Below are positions 44,481 to 54,873 of a stretch of DNA of 64,000 nucleotides, piece after piece (positions within the stretch are counted from its first letter, which is position 1; the number at the start of each line of letters is the position of its first letter). This DNA is from an uncultured Bacteroidia bacterium (lineage in GTDB: Bacteria > Bacteroidota > Bacteroidia > Bacteroidales > Prolixibacteraceae), in the NCBI GenBank assembly GCA_903923905.1, contig CAIXZH010000119.1, positions 1 to 64,000 of the forward strand, in the 5' to 3' direction. The notes under the pieces are model-generated. The model was not told where the DNA came from. It worked only from the letters and a program-made list of their open reading frames with translations, and made no database searches. The position numbers and the translations under genes are program-made.

Positions 44481-46223
44481 ATGACATCTTTAACAAACGA
44501 CCAAGTATTAGACCAGGAGTCGATTGAAATAACGGGTTCTGAAGCTGTTATCCGATCTTTGATCGCCGAAGGTGTTGATACCATCTTTGGCTATCCGGGT
44601 GGTGCAATTATGCCAGTATATGATGCCCTTTATGATTACCGGCATATCCTCAGACATGTGTTGACCCGTCACGAACAGGGTGCAGTCCATGCCGCGCAGG
44701 GCTATGCCCGGGTTTCAGGCAAGGTTGGTGTCTGTGTGGCAACCTCCGGACCAGGTGCAACGAACCTGATTACCGGGATTGCCGATGCACTGATTGATTC
44801 GACCCCTTTGGTTTGTATAACCGGGCAGGTGGTTTCGGGTTTACTCGGAACTGATGCATTCCAGGAATCTGATGTAATCGGAATTACCATGCCGGTAACC
44901 AAATGGAATTACCAGATTACCTGTGCCGAGGAAATACCAGAGGCTATTGCGCGGGCTTTTTACATTGCATTAAGTGGCCGTCCGGGACCAGTTGTTCTGG
45001 ATATAACCAAAGATGCCCAGTTTGCGAAATTAAAATACTCTTATGCCAAATGCAATAGGATCCGCTCTTATGTTCCTGAACATCCGGCTGATAAATTGCT
45101 GCTAAAGAAAGCATCCGATTTAATTAATAGTGCACAGAAGCCATTTCTGCTTTATGGCCAGGGTGTAATATTGTCAGGAGGCGAAAAGGAACTGATCAGC
45201 TTCCTTGAGAAAACCGGAATACCTGCCGCCGGGACTTTGCTTGGAATAGGTGCAATTCCTACAGACCATCCCCTGAATATGGGAATGTTGGGAATGCATG
45301 GAAATTACGGACCGAATATCAAGACAAACGAATGTGATGTATTGATTGCAGTTGGAATGCGGTTTGATGACCGGGTTACCGGAAGTACCAAAACTTACGC
45401 CAAGCAGGCAAAAATAATCCATATTGAAATTGATCCGGCAGAGATCGATAAAAATATTAAGACGGATGTTGCCCTGATCGGAGATGCAAAACATACCCTT
45501 AGATTACTCTCTACACTCGTAAATGAAAATAGGCATTCCGATTGGCTGGCAGAGTTTAAGGCGGCTGAAGTTATTGAAAAACAAAAGGTTATAAATAATG
45601 ATCTGGCTCCAAAAAAGCCTGGACTAACCATGGCCGAAGTAGTTCGGATGGTATCGGATCTTACTGACAATAAGGCTGTTGTAATTACGGATGTAGGCCA
45701 GAACCAAATGGCTGCTGCCCGCTATTCAAAATTTGAGTCATCACGGAGTTGGGTTACTTCCGGTGGCTTAGGAACCATGGGTTTTGGTTTACCGGCTGCA
45801 ATGGGTGCTAAATTTGGTGCCCCTGACCGTCAGGTTGTAGTCTTTACCGGTGATGGTGGCATGCAGATGACCATTCAGGAGCTTGGAACAATCGCACAGG
45901 AGAAACTAGCCGTAAAAATTGTTATTTTGAACAATCATTTTCTGGGAATGGTAAGGCAATGGCAGGAGCTCTTCTTTGAAAAACGTTATTCGTTTACCGA
46001 GATCCTAAGCCCTGATTTTGTAAAGGTTGCAGATGCCTACGGTATTCCCGGAAATGTTGTTCACCATCGAAATGAACTCGCTGGCGCTATGAAAAAAATG
46101 TTTGACTATGATGGCCCCTACCTTTTGGAGGTGATGATTGAGAAAGAAGACAATATCTTTCCAATGGTTCCGGCAGGAAAATCAGTTTCCGAAATCATAC
46201 TCAGTTCCGATGAACTGAAGTAA
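44481..46223 (+). CDS. ilvB: Acetolactate synthase large (catalytic) subunit
   Basis: Thiamine-diphosphate and FAD enzyme condensing pyruvate with pyruvate or 2-oxobutyrate. Seen: [16 protein letters not shown], the catalytic Glu in [16 protein letters not shown] near residue 61, [20 protein letters not shown], and the TPP/Mg motif FTGDGGMQM with its downstream NN at about residues 455-480. Length (580) is normal. It starts 16 bp after ilvD and is followed 35 bp later by its regulatory subunit. Confidence 0.96.
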   Translation: MTSLTNDQVLDQESIEITGSEAVIRSLIAEGVDTIFGYPGGAIMPVYDALYDYRHILRHVLTRHEQGAVHAAQGYARVSGKVGVCVATSGPGATNLITGIADALIDSTPLVCITGQVVSGLLGTDAFQESDVIGITMPVTKWNYQITCAEEIPEAIARAFYIALSGRPGPVVLDITKDAQFAKLKYSYAKCNRIRSYVPEHPADKLLLKKASDLINSAQKPFLLYGQGVILSGGEKELISFLEKTGIPAAGTLLGIGAIPTDHPLNMGMLGMHGNYGPNIKTNECDVLIAVGMRFDDRVTGSTKTYAKQAKIIHIEIDPAEIDKNIKTDVALIGDAKHTLRLLSTLVNENRHSDWLAEFKAAEVIEKQKVINNDLAPKKPGLTMAEVVRMVSDLTDNKAVVITDVGQNQMAAARYSKFESSRSWVTSGGLGTMGFGLPAAMGAKFGAPDRQVVVFTGDGGMQMTIQELGTIAQEKLAVKIVILNNHFLGMVRQWQELFFEKRYSFTEILSPDFVKVADAYGIPGNVVHHRNELAGAMKKMFDYDGPYLLEVMIEKEDNIFPMVPAGKSVSEIILSSDELK

Positions 46224-46258
46224 GCTTTCTATTTTGGAGAAATTTAAAACTTAAAAAG

Positions 46259-46825
46259 ATGAAACAGGAATATATTATCACAGCCTACAGCGAAAACCAT
46301 ATCGGTTTGCTGAACCGGATCACCATCATTTTCACCCGACGGAAGGTAAATATCGAAAGTCTGACCGTTTCTGAATCTGCCCTCAAGGGAATCAGTAAAT
46401 TTACCATTGTTGTCAACGAGGAAAAAGAAAAAGTGGTTAATATTGTCAAACAGATCGACAAACAGATTGAAGTTCTGAAAGCTTTTTATTATACCAACGA
46501 TGAGATGATTTTTCAGGAGATCGCCTTATACAAGGTTCCAACCTTAGCTTTAATGGAGAGTGACCAGATCGAAAAACTGATCAGGCAGCACAATGCAAGG
46601 ATACTTGAGATTACCCACGAATATACTGTAATCGAGAAGACCGGTCACAAAGAGGAAACACAGGAACTTTTTGAAGGACTTGCTCCATTTGGTGTCCTGC
46701 AGTTTATTCGGTCGGGAAGAGTGGCAATTACCCGTTCTCCAATCGAGAAATTGTCAGAGTTTCTCAAAGAGCGCGATGCCCTTTTCGAAAAACTGGAATT
46801 AAAGAAAGCATTAAGATCATTATAA
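46259..46825 (+). CDS. ilvN: Acetolactate synthase small (regulatory) subunit
   Basis: Binds the large subunit and confers activation and valine feedback. The N-terminal ACT domain begins ITAYSENHIGLLNRITIIFTRR and continues through ESLTVSESALKGISKFTIVV; a second, less conserved domain spans about 85-165. Length (188) agrees with IlvN/IlvH. The C-terminal helix with EKLSEFLKERDALFEK is a Bacteroidota-style tail. ilvH is an equivalent name. Confidence 0.93.
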   Translation: MKQEYIITAYSENHIGLLNRITIIFTRRKVNIESLTVSESALKGISKFTIVVNEEKEKVVNIVKQIDKQIEVLKAFYYTNDEMIFQEIALYKVPTLALMESDQIEKLIRQHNARILEITHEYTVIEKTGHKEETQELFEGLAPFGVLQFIRSGRVAITRSPIEKLSEFLKERDALFEKLELKKALRSL

Positions 46826-46867
46826 ATATTGAATCACAGGGATTTGTAAATTAAACAAAAATTTAAA

Positions 46868-47914
46868 ATGGCAAGAATTAATTTTGGCGGAACAGATGAA
46901 AACGTTGTTACACGTGAAGAATTTCCATTGGCTAAAGCCCAGGATGTACTCAAAAACGAAACGATCGCAATTATAGGGTATGGTGTTCAGGGGCCTGGTC
47001 AATCATTGAATTTAAAAGATAACGGATTTAATGTCATTATCGGTCAGCGTAAAGGTTCCAAGACATGGGATAAAGCCGTTGCTGACGGTTGGGTTCCAGG
47101 AGAGACTCTTTTCGAAATAGAAGAGGCCTGCCAACGTGGTACCATCATTCAGTATCTACTTTCTGATGCAGGCCAGATTACCCTTTGGCCTACTATCAAG
47201 AAACATCTGACCACAGGAAAAGCACTTTATTTTTCTCATGGTTTTGGAATCACCTACAAGGAAAGAACTGGTATTATCCCACCGGCTGACGTTGATGTTA
47301 TCCTTGTGGCTCCTAAGGGATCGGGTACCAGCCTGCGCAGAATGTTTCTTCAGGGACGCGGCCTGAATTCGAGTTATGCCATCTTTCAGGATGCAACAGG
47401 ACATGCATTTGAAAGGGTTGTAGCTTTGGGAATCGGCGTTGGATCAGGTTATCTTTTTGAGACAGATTTTAAACGTGAGGTATTCTCCGATCTGACTGGT
47501 GAACGCGGAACGCTGATGGGTGCCATTCAGGGGATTTTTGCAGCTCAGTATGAAGTATTACGGAGCAACGGACATTCACCATCTGAAGCATTCAATGAAA
47601 CGGTAGAGGAACTGACCCAGAGTTTAATGCCTTTAGTGGCTGAAAACGGTATGGACTGGATGTATGCCAACTGTTCTACAACCGCTCAACGTGGAGCTCT
47701 TGATTGGTGGAAGAAATTCCGCGATGCCAGTAAACCGGTATTCGAGGAGTTGTACAAGGAGGTTGCAGCCGGAAACGAAGCGCAACGTTCAATTGATTCA
47801 AACAGCAAGGAAGATTATCGTGAGAAACTGGAGGTTGAACTGACTGAACTGCGCGAATCTGAAATGTGGAGGGCTGGAGCAACGGTGCGTAAATTGCGCC
47901 CCGAGAATAATTAA
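46868..47914 (+). CDS. ilvC: Ketol-acid reductoisomerase
   Basis: NAD(P)H- and Mg-dependent isomeroreductase of the valine/isoleucine path. Seen: the Rossmann motif [20 protein letters not shown] near residue 35, [12 protein letters not shown] in the cofactor-specificity loop, the KGSGTSLRR segment, and metal-binding Asp/Glu in [16 protein letters not shown]. At 348 residues it is a class I-like enzyme. It lies 42 bp after ilvN and 14 bp before leuA. Confidence 0.96.
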   Translation: MARINFGGTDENVVTREEFPLAKAQDVLKNETIAIIGYGVQGPGQSLNLKDNGFNVIIGQRKGSKTWDKAVADGWVPGETLFEIEEACQRGTIIQYLLSDAGQITLWPTIKKHLTTGKALYFSHGFGITYKERTGIIPPADVDVILVAPKGSGTSLRRMFLQGRGLNSSYAIFQDATGHAFERVVALGIGVGSGYLFETDFKREVFSDLTGERGTLMGAIQGIFAAQYEVLRSNGHSPSEAFNETVEELTQSLMPLVAENGMDWMYANCSTTAQRGALDWWKKFRDASKPVFEELYKEVAAGNEAQRSIDSNSKEDYREKLEVELTELRESEMWRAGATVRKLRPENN

Positions 47915-47928
47915 AAAAACTTAGAATT

Positions 47929-49449
47929 ATGGATAATCGCGTATATATTTTCGATACAACACTACGGGACGGTGAACAGGTGCCCGGGTGCCAGTTGAAC
48001 ACTATCGAAAAGGTCGAAGTTGCAAAAGTTTTAGAGCAGTTGGGTGTTGATGTTATTGAAGCCGGGTTTCCCATCTCAAGTCCCGGTGACTTTAAGTCAG
48101 TGGTTGAAATCTCCAAGGCAGTAACCTGGCCGATCATTTGCGCGCTTACCCGTGCAGTTGAAAAAGATATAGATGTGGCTGCCGAATCGCTGAAATATGC
48201 GAAACGCGGTCGCATCCATACCGGTATCGGAACTTCTCCCTATCATATCCAGTACAAACTGAACTCCAACCCGGAGGAGATCCTGGCAAGAGCGGTAGCT
48301 GCAGTAAAGTATGCCAAGAAATATGTGGAAGATGTTGAATTTTACGCCGAAGATGCCGGTCGTTCGGACAATGTCTACCTGGCAAGAGTCATCGAAGCGG
48401 TCATCAAGGCCGGAGCAACCGTAGTGAACATTCCCGATACAACAGGTTATTGTTTACCAAGTGATTATGGAGCAAAGATCAGGTTTCTGATGGAAAATGT
48501 CTCAAATATTGACAAGGCGATCATTTCAACACACTGCCATAACGATTTGGGAATGGCTACTGCCAACTCAATCGCGGGGGTGATGAACGGTGCACGTCAG
48601 ATCGAAGTTACAATTAACGGAATAGGCGAACGTGCAGGTAACACAGCTCTCGAAGAGGTGGTCATGATCATGCGTTCACACAAGGAACTTGATTTGCATA
48701 CCAATATTAATGCAAAAAATATCTATAAGACCAGCCGTTTGGTTTCGAGCCTGATGAATATGCCGGTTCAGGCCAATAAAGCTATTGTGGGGCGCAATGC
48801 CTTCTCACACTCAAGCGGAATCCATCAGGATGGCGTGCTGAAGAACCGTGAGAATTACGAAATCATCGATCCGGTTGAAGTTGGAATCAGTGAATCTTCG
48901 ATAGTTTTAACCGCCAGAAGTGGTCGTGCCGCGTTGAAACACCGGTTGGATTTGCTGGGGATTACCCTTGAAAAGGAAAAACTGGACGAAGTTTATGAGG
49001 AGTTCCTGCTCTTAGCCGATAAAAAGAAAGACATCAAGGAAGATGACCTTTTAGTGTTGGTCGGCGAACGCGGAGGTTTGGGTGAACGCCGCATCAAACT
49101 CGACTTTTTGCAGGTCGTTACCGGAAAGAACCTTGTTCCGATGGCAACAGTAAGACTGGATATTGCAGGTGAGAAATTTTCTGCAACCGAATCCGGGAAT
49201 GGCCCTGTGGATGCAGCAATCACAGCCGTAAAAAGCATTATTCACCGTAAGGTAACCCTTCAGGAATTCCTGATCCAGGCTATCAATAAGGGGAGTGATG
49301 ATATCGGCAAGGTACATATGCAGGTAGAATATGACGAAAATATTTACAATGGTTTTGGTGCAAACACCGATATCATTACGGCTTCTGTTGAGGCATTTAT
49401 TGATGCAATTAATAAAATTGGCAATGCAGAAAAGGCTGCCGCTAAATGA
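47929..49449 (+). CDS. leuA: 2-isopropylmalate synthase
   Basis: First committed step of leucine synthesis: acetyl-CoA plus 2-oxoisovalerate. The DRE-TIM barrel begins [17 protein letters not shown] and includes the [18 protein letters not shown] metal motif and [17 protein letters not shown]. Residues 385-500 form the LeuA regulatory dimer domain, which binds leucine for feedback. Length (506) is standard. A second family member lies further down the same operon. Confidence 0.95.
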   Translation: MDNRVYIFDTTLRDGEQVPGCQLNTIEKVEVAKVLEQLGVDVIEAGFPISSPGDFKSVVEISKAVTWPIICALTRAVEKDIDVAAESLKYAKRGRIHTGIGTSPYHIQYKLNSNPEEILARAVAAVKYAKKYVEDVEFYAEDAGRSDNVYLARVIEAVIKAGATVVNIPDTTGYCLPSDYGAKIRFLMENVSNIDKAIISTHCHNDLGMATANSIAGVMNGARQIEVTINGIGERAGNTALEEVVMIMRSHKELDLHTNINAKNIYKTSRLVSSLMNMPVQANKAIVGRNAFSHSSGIHQDGVLKNRENYEIIDPVEVGISESSIVLTARSGRAALKHRLDLLGITLEKEKLDEVYEEFLLLADKKKDIKEDDLLVLVGERGGLGERRIKLDFLQVVTGKNLVPMATVRLDIAGEKFSATESGNGPVDAAITAVKSIIHRKVTLQEFLIQAINKGSDDIGKVHMQVEYDENIYNGFGANTDIITASVEAFIDAINKIGNAEKAAAK

Positions 49450-49500
49450 ACAATAGCCAATTTAAAATTGTAATATTCAGTAATCTTAATAATTATCATT

Positions 49501-50898
49501 TTGGAACCAAAAACGCTTTTTGATAAAATCTGGGACGCACATGTTGTTAAACAGGTGAAGGATGGACCCGATGTATTGTATATTGACAGGCACTTTATTC
49601 ACGAAGTTACCAGTCCTGTCGCTTTCCTGGGTTTGAAAAACCGGGGGATGAAAGTTCTCCGGCCACAAAATACAATAGCTACTCCGGACCACAATGTGCC
49701 TACCATTGAGCAGCATCTTCCGATCAAAGAAGAACTTTCGCGTCTTCAGGTTGAGGCGCTTAAGGAAAATTGTGCTGAAAACGGGATCGAATTATACGGA
49801 CTGGATCACAAATATCATGGCATCGTCCACATCATTGGTCCTGAGTTAGGGATTACCCAGCCCGGAATGACCATTGTTTGCGGCGACAGCCACACCTCTA
49901 CCCATGGAGCTTTTGGTTCTATTGCCTTTGGTATTGGAACCAGCGAAGTGGAGATGGTTTTTGCCAGTCAGTGTATCCTTCAGCCCAAACCCAAAAAAAT
50001 GAGGATCTCAGTCGAAGGGGAATTAGGCAAGGATGTTACCGCAAAAGATATTGCCCTTTATGTGATTGCCCGGATTTCAACCTCAGGTGGTACAGGACAT
50101 TTCGTTGAATTTGCCGGTTCTGCTATCCGCAGTCTTACCATGGAAGGTCGTATGACACTTTGCAATATGAGCATCGAATGTGGTGCCCGCGGTGGTATGA
50201 TTGCACCTGATGAGACTACTTTTGCCTATATCCAGGGGAGAGAATTTGCACCTAAGGGAAGTGATTGGGATCAAAAACTGGCCCAATGGAAACAGTTGAA
50301 ATCAGATGACCATGCTAAATTTGATTCGGAATTCCAATTTGATGCTGCCAATATTGAACCGATGATCACTTATGGGACAAATCCCGGGATGGGAATTGGC
50401 GTAAGCGGTACAATTCCAACCGGGAAAAATCTTACCGGCTCTGATCTGATTACTTTTACCAAGTCGTTGGAGTATATGGGTCTGAACCCAGGGGACAAGA
50501 TTAAAGGTAAAAAGGTGGATTATGTTTTTATCGGAAGTTGCACCAACGGACGGATTGAGGATTTCAGACTTTTTGCAAATTTCGTAAAGGGGAAACAAAA
50601 AGCAGATTCTGTAACTGCCTGGATCGTTCCCGGCTCGAAGAAAGTTGAACAACAAATCAGGGAAGAAGGAATTGTTGAAATTCTGGAGGCTGCCGGGTTT
50701 ACCCTGCGTCAGCCGGGTTGCTCTGCCTGTCTGGCAATGAATGAGGACAAGATTCCTGAAGGAAAGTATGCAGTTTCCACTTCGAACCGAAACTTTGAAG
50801 GACGTCAGGGACCCGGTGCCCGCACGATGCTTGCAAGTCCCCTGATGGTTGCGGCAGCTGCCGTTACAGGAGTTGTCTCCGATCCTAGAGATTTTTGA
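49501..50898 (+). CDS. leuC: 3-isopropylmalate dehydratase large subunit
   Basis: Aconitase-family subunit carrying the [4Fe-4S] cluster. Seen: [12 protein letters not shown] at the start, [24 protein letters not shown] with the first cluster Cys, and [11 protein letters not shown] with the other two. It isomerises 2-isopropylmalate, and citramalate where the citramalate pathway runs. The start is a TTG codon; no in-frame ATG or GTG fits the conserved N-terminus. It pairs with leuD 28 bp downstream. Confidence 0.96.
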   Translation: MEPKTLFDKIWDAHVVKQVKDGPDVLYIDRHFIHEVTSPVAFLGLKNRGMKVLRPQNTIATPDHNVPTIEQHLPIKEELSRLQVEALKENCAENGIELYGLDHKYHGIVHIIGPELGITQPGMTIVCGDSHTSTHGAFGSIAFGIGTSEVEMVFASQCILQPKPKKMRISVEGELGKDVTAKDIALYVIARISTSGGTGHFVEFAGSAIRSLTMEGRMTLCNMSIECGARGGMIAPDETTFAYIQGREFAPKGSDWDQKLAQWKQLKSDDHAKFDSEFQFDAANIEPMITYGTNPGMGIGVSGTIPTGKNLTGSDLITFTKSLEYMGLNPGDKIKGKKVDYVFIGSCTNGRIEDFRLFANFVKGKQKADSVTAWIVPGSKKVEQQIREEGIVEILEAAGFTLRQPGCSACLAMNEDKIPEGKYAVSTSNRNFEGRQGPGARTMLASPLMVAAAAVTGVVSDPRDF

Positions 50899-50926
50899 TT
50901 AATAACGATTTTCAAATTTAGAAGTA

Positions 50927-51514
50927 ATGTCTATAGAAAAATTCCAGAAACTGGTCAGCACTGTTGTTCCGCTTCCTATCGAGAATGTGGACACCGACCA
51001 GATCATCCCCGCACGGTTTCTTAAAGCTGTAGAGCGGAAAGGATTTGGAGATAACCTTTTCAGAGACTGGCGATACAAAAAGGATGGTACACCAAACCCC
51101 GATTTTGTGATGAACAATCCCAGCTTTTCGGGTCAGATTTTAGTGGGCGGAAAGAATTTTGGAAGTGGCTCGAGCCGCGAACATGCTGCCTGGGCAATAT
51201 ATGATGCCGGGTTCAGAGTGGTTGTTTCGAGCTTCTTTGCGGATATCTTCAAAAGTAATGTATTGAATTGCGGTTTATTACCGGTTCAGGTCTCTGATGA
51301 TTTTCTCACAGACATTTTCGAAACGGTTGAGGCTGACCCTAGAGCCCAATTTGAAGTTGATCTTGAATTGCAAACGATACGTAATCTTAAATCCGGAGTT
51401 AGTGTCAAATTTGATATTAATGCGTATAAAAAAGAGTGCCTGCTTAACGGCTATGATGACATCGATTTTTTGTTGAGTTTGAAAGAAGAGATCATCGCAT
51501 TTGAAAAGGCATAA
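50927..51514 (+). CDS. leuD: 3-isopropylmalate dehydratase small subunit
   Basis: Swivelling-domain partner of LeuC. Seen: [19 protein letters not shown] at residues 16-34, [20 protein letters not shown] near residue 66, and [13 protein letters not shown] near residue 102. Length (195) is normal. It sits between leuC and the citramalate-synthase-like gene with short gaps. Confidence 0.96.
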   Translation: MSIEKFQKLVSTVVPLPIENVDTDQIIPARFLKAVERKGFGDNLFRDWRYKKDGTPNPDFVMNNPSFSGQILVGGKNFGSGSSREHAAWAIYDAGFRVVVSSFFADIFKSNVLNCGLLPVQVSDDFLTDIFETVEADPRAQFEVDLELQTIRNLKSGVSVKFDINAYKKECLLNGYDDIDFLLSLKEEIIAFEKA

Positions 51515-51532
51515 TGAACTTTAGGTTCGACC

Positions 51533-53074
51533 TTGGAAATTAACAAAGAGCATATGATTTATATAATGGATACCACCCTGAGAGATGGTGAACAAACCTC
51601 GGGAGTCTCCTTTTCCGAACTGGAAAAGCTAAATATTGCAAAAATTCTTCTCGAAGAGATTCGGATTGATTATTTAGAAGTAGCATCTGCTCGTGTTTCC
51701 GAAGGTGAATTGAGAGGCGCAAAAAAAGTACTGGATTGGGCTAAAGAGGCCGGTTTTCTTGATCGTATTGAGATCCTCGGTTTCGTTGATGGCACCAAAT
51801 CACTTGAATGGATCTCAAATGCCGGTGGAAAGGTGATGAATCTTCTCGCAAAAGGTTCATTGCGTCATGTCACCCAACAACTTAAGAAAACCCCGGAGGA
51901 ACATCTTTCCGGAATAAGGGGCTCGCTGCAACTGGCAGAAAGCATGGGGATCAGGGTAAATATTTACCTCGAGGACTGGTCGAACGGGATGCGGAATTCA
52001 CCCGAATATGTCCATTTTATGCTTGATGGACTTCGCAAGGAGAAGATCGGGCGCATTATGTTGCCCGATACACTTGGAATTCTAAATCCTCTGGAGACTT
52101 TCGAATTCTGCTCTTCTATGATTCGCAAATTTCCGGATCTTCAGTTTGATTTTCATGCTCATAATGATTATGACCTGGCAGTTGCCAATGTAGACGCAGC
52201 TATACGTGCAGGAATAAAAACGGTTCATACAACTGTCAACGGGTTGGGTGAGCGTGCAGGTAATGCCCCGCTTTCCAGTGTGATCGCATTACTTAACGAC
52301 CAACTCAGGCTTCCGAATTCCATCAATGAGCGGAAACTAAGTCTGATAAGCCGAATTGTTGAGAACTTCTCGGGGATCCGGATTTCCGGAAATAAACCCA
52401 TCATCGGCGAAAATGTCTTCACCCAATGCAGTGGGATCCATGCTGACGGCGATAATAAAGATAATCTCTACTATAACGATTTGCTTCCCGAGCGATTTGG
52501 AAGAATCCGGAAATACGCACTCGGAAAGACTTCAGGTAAGGCGAACATCGCCAAGAACCTTGAGGATATGGGAATACGCCTCGATCCGGAAGACCTGGTA
52601 AGGGTAACCAATAAAGTGATCGAACTGGCGGATATGAAAGAGTCGGTCACTTCTGATGACCTTCCTTATATCCTTTCTGATGTCTTAAAGAATGAAGCGG
52701 TAAACGAGAAGATCCGGCTGCGGAATTATGCGATCGTTCATTCACTGGGACTTCGGCCAATGGCGACGGTTGCCATTGAAGTGGATGGCCTGTTTTTTGA
52801 AGAGGCTGCCTCCGGTGATGGTCAGTATGATGCTTTTATGAATGCCCTAAAACAGATTTATCATAAACAAAACAAACAGTTTCCGACACTCGTTGACTAT
52901 GTGGTGACCATTCCTCCGGGCGGTAAAACTGACGCCCTTGTTGAGACCCTCATTACCTGGGATATGGGGCGCGAATTTAAGACACGCGGCCTCGATCCCG
53001 ACCAGACAGCCGCCGCTATCAAGGCAACTATGAAAATGTTGAACATTATCGAAAATGAGAATCAGCTCTTCTAG
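51533..53074 (+). CDS. cimA: Citramalate synthase-like DRE-TIM enzyme (second LeuA homologue)
   Basis: Second member of the isopropylmalate synthase family in this operon: [21 protein letters not shown] near the start, DFHAHNDYDLAVANVDAAI metal motif, VNGLGERAGNAPLSSV, and a C-terminal LeuA-dimer-like domain from about residue 390. It diverges from the LeuA upstream in the catalytic loop. I infer (R)-citramalate synthase, because LeuCD and LeuB can carry citramalate to 2-oxobutyrate for isoleucine. A second isopropylmalate synthase or homocitrate-like enzyme is possible. The start may be TTG 51533 or ATG 51554. Confidence 0.8.
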   Translation: MEINKEHMIYIMDTTLRDGEQTSGVSFSELEKLNIAKILLEEIRIDYLEVASARVSEGELRGAKKVLDWAKEAGFLDRIEILGFVDGTKSLEWISNAGGKVMNLLAKGSLRHVTQQLKKTPEEHLSGIRGSLQLAESMGIRVNIYLEDWSNGMRNSPEYVHFMLDGLRKEKIGRIMLPDTLGILNPLETFEFCSSMIRKFPDLQFDFHAHNDYDLAVANVDAAIRAGIKTVHTTVNGLGERAGNAPLSSVIALLNDQLRLPNSINERKLSLISRIVENFSGIRISGNKPIIGENVFTQCSGIHADGDNKDNLYYNDLLPERFGRIRKYALGKTSGKANIAKNLEDMGIRLDPEDLVRVTNKVIELADMKESVTSDDLPYILSDVLKNEAVNEKIRLRNYAIVHSLGLRPMATVAIEVDGLFFEEAASGDGQYDAFMNALKQIYHKQNKQFPTLVDYVVTIPPGGKTDALVETLITWDMGREFKTRGLDPDQTAAAIKATMKMLNIIENENQLF

Positions 53075-53290
53075 GTATGGGCTGCTGGCAACTAGCGGCT
53101 TCCAATTCGCAAAATGAGAGTTTCAGTCATTTACGATTAATAATTTCCTTCGCTGAAAATGCAGATTGACAAGACAATAATTTAGAAATTAATTTTGAAA
53201 TTGAGAGATTGAAAAAGGAAAAACAAGAGACTAAAACGCACTAATTTGATAATCACTTTTTAAGTAATTGTCAGCATGGTAATTAGACCC

Positions 53291-53436
53291 TTTTTGCCCG
53301 TAGGGCATCAATTTCAATAGAAAAATAATTCAAAGAAATGCCATTGTCCGTTAGGAAATTAACAGATAAACGGTTAATTCCCTACGTGAAATTCATTTTC
53401 AGATTGTAATTTTCTAAAGAAATTGATTTCATACGG
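53291..53436. repeat. Structured palindromic repeat within the leu operon
   Basis: TTTTTGCCCGTAGGGCATCAATTTCAATAGAAAA at the left is matched, imperfectly and inverted, by TTTTCTAAAGAAATTGATTTCATACGG at the right. An inner hairpin, TAGGAAATTAAC/GTTAATTCCCTA, lies between. A further TTTGCCTACGGCA fragment sits at about 53538. The whole 570-bp gap between the citramalate-synthase gene and leuB has no ORF. It looks like a degraded miniature transposable element. Confidence 0.6.
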
Positions 53437-53645
53437 AGAAATTTAAACTATTTCTTTGCGTTTTTGTAGCTTAATGGCTATTTTTCTCGCAACAAAGCCA
53501 CAAGGGTAGTCAAATTAGTTTGTTAATTTAATATTTTTTGCCTACGGCACAATCTTAAGAAAAAAAATACGTAAAATAAATTAAGAATAAAAATATTAAA
53601 CAGTTTATCAGACATAAAACGAAAATTATAAATATCAATCTAAGA

Positions 53646-54716
53646 ATGAAGCTTAACATTGCAGTATTGCCCGGCGATGGAATCGGGCCTGAAATCATGG
53701 AACAGGCGCTACGCGTCACCAAAGTAATTTGTCAGAAATTTGGCCACGAACTGGTTACCAAAACCGCACTGGTTGGGGCGGTGGCGATCGATCAGACCGG
53801 CAATCCCTATCCGGATGAAACGCACAACCTTTGTATGAACTCTGATGCGGTACTTTTCGGGGCGATTGGTCATCCAAGGTTTGATAATGATCCTTCGGCC
53901 AAAGTGCGTCCTGAACAGGGCTTACTATCGATGCGCAAAAAACTTGGTTTGTATGCCAATATCCGTCCGGTAATTATCTTTGAATCACTGTTGGATAAAT
54001 CCCCGTTAAAGCTAGAGCGGATTCAGGGTGTTGACTTTGTGGCGATCCGCGAACTGACCGGCGGGATCTATTTTGGTCAGCCACAAGGGCGGTCTGAAGA
54101 TGGTAATACGGCGTTCGATTCCTGTGTCTACACCCGTTTGGAAGTTGAACGAATCCTGGAACTTGGTTTCCAGTTTGCAATGAAACGTAATAAGAGGCTT
54201 ACCGTAGTCGATAAGGCCAACGTACTGGCAACTTCGCGTCTGTGGCGTCAGATTGCCAAAGAGATGGAACCACAGTATCCTGAAGTGGTTGTTGATTATA
54301 TGTTCGTTGATAATGCGGCGATGCAGATTATTCAATGGCCAAAGAAATTTGATGTGATGGTTACTGAAAATATGTTTGGTGATATCCTTACCGATGAGGC
54401 CAGTGTGATCTCAGGCTCAATGGGTCTTCTTCCATCCGCTTCCATCGGGATACACACCTCAGTATTTGAACCAATCCATGGCTCTTATCCTCAGGCAGCA
54501 GGGTTGAATATCGCCAACCCATGTGCCACCATCCTTTCTGCTGCCATGATGTTCGAATATGCCTTCTCCCTGATGGAAGAGGGGGCCATGATCAGAAAAG
54601 CAGTGGAAGCTTCAATTGTGGCCGGCGCTGTAACTGAAGACCTGTGCGATGATAAATCAAAGGCTCTCAGCACATCAGCAGTTGGTGACTGGATTATTGA
54701 ATATCTGAGCAAGTAA
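53646..54716 (+). CDS. leuB: 3-isopropylmalate dehydrogenase
   Basis: NAD- and Mg-dependent oxidative decarboxylase completing the leucine path. Seen: [19 protein letters not shown], the [10 protein letters not shown] arginine-containing substrate loop, [15 protein letters not shown], the catalytic Lys in [13 protein letters not shown], and [25 protein letters not shown] with the metal-binding Asp. Length (356) is typical. Separated from the rest of the operon by 570 bp of repeat-bearing DNA, so it may need its own promoter. Confidence 0.97.
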   Translation: MKLNIAVLPGDGIGPEIMEQALRVTKVICQKFGHELVTKTALVGAVAIDQTGNPYPDETHNLCMNSDAVLFGAIGHPRFDNDPSAKVRPEQGLLSMRKKLGLYANIRPVIIFESLLDKSPLKLERIQGVDFVAIRELTGGIYFGQPQGRSEDGNTAFDSCVYTRLEVERILELGFQFAMKRNKRLTVVDKANVLATSRLWRQIAKEMEPQYPEVVVDYMFVDNAAMQIIQWPKKFDVMVTENMFGDILTDEASVISGSMGLLPSASIGIHTSVFEPIHGSYPQAAGLNIANPCATILSAAMMFEYAFSLMEEGAMIRKAVEASIVAGAVTEDLCDDKSKALSTSAVGDWIIEYLSK

Positions 54717-54734
54717 TTGTAAAATAAGGCATTG

Positions 54735-54783
54735 TATAAAAACAGAAGCGACAAGGCATTGCCTTGTCGCTTCTGTTTTTATA
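54735..54783 (+). terminator. Terminator after leuB
   Basis: TATAAAAACAGAAGCGACAAGGC and its perfect inverse complement form a 23-bp stem with an ATT loop and a T run in the distal arm. It begins 18 bp after the leuB stop and ends the operon. Confidence 0.92.
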
Positions 54784-54873
54784 ATCCCCTTTTCTGAAGA
54801 ATTCCTTGGATATCTTTTGGCGTAAAGGCCAGATTATTTCCCATTTTTTCGTATATTTGAATAAAAACACCAG

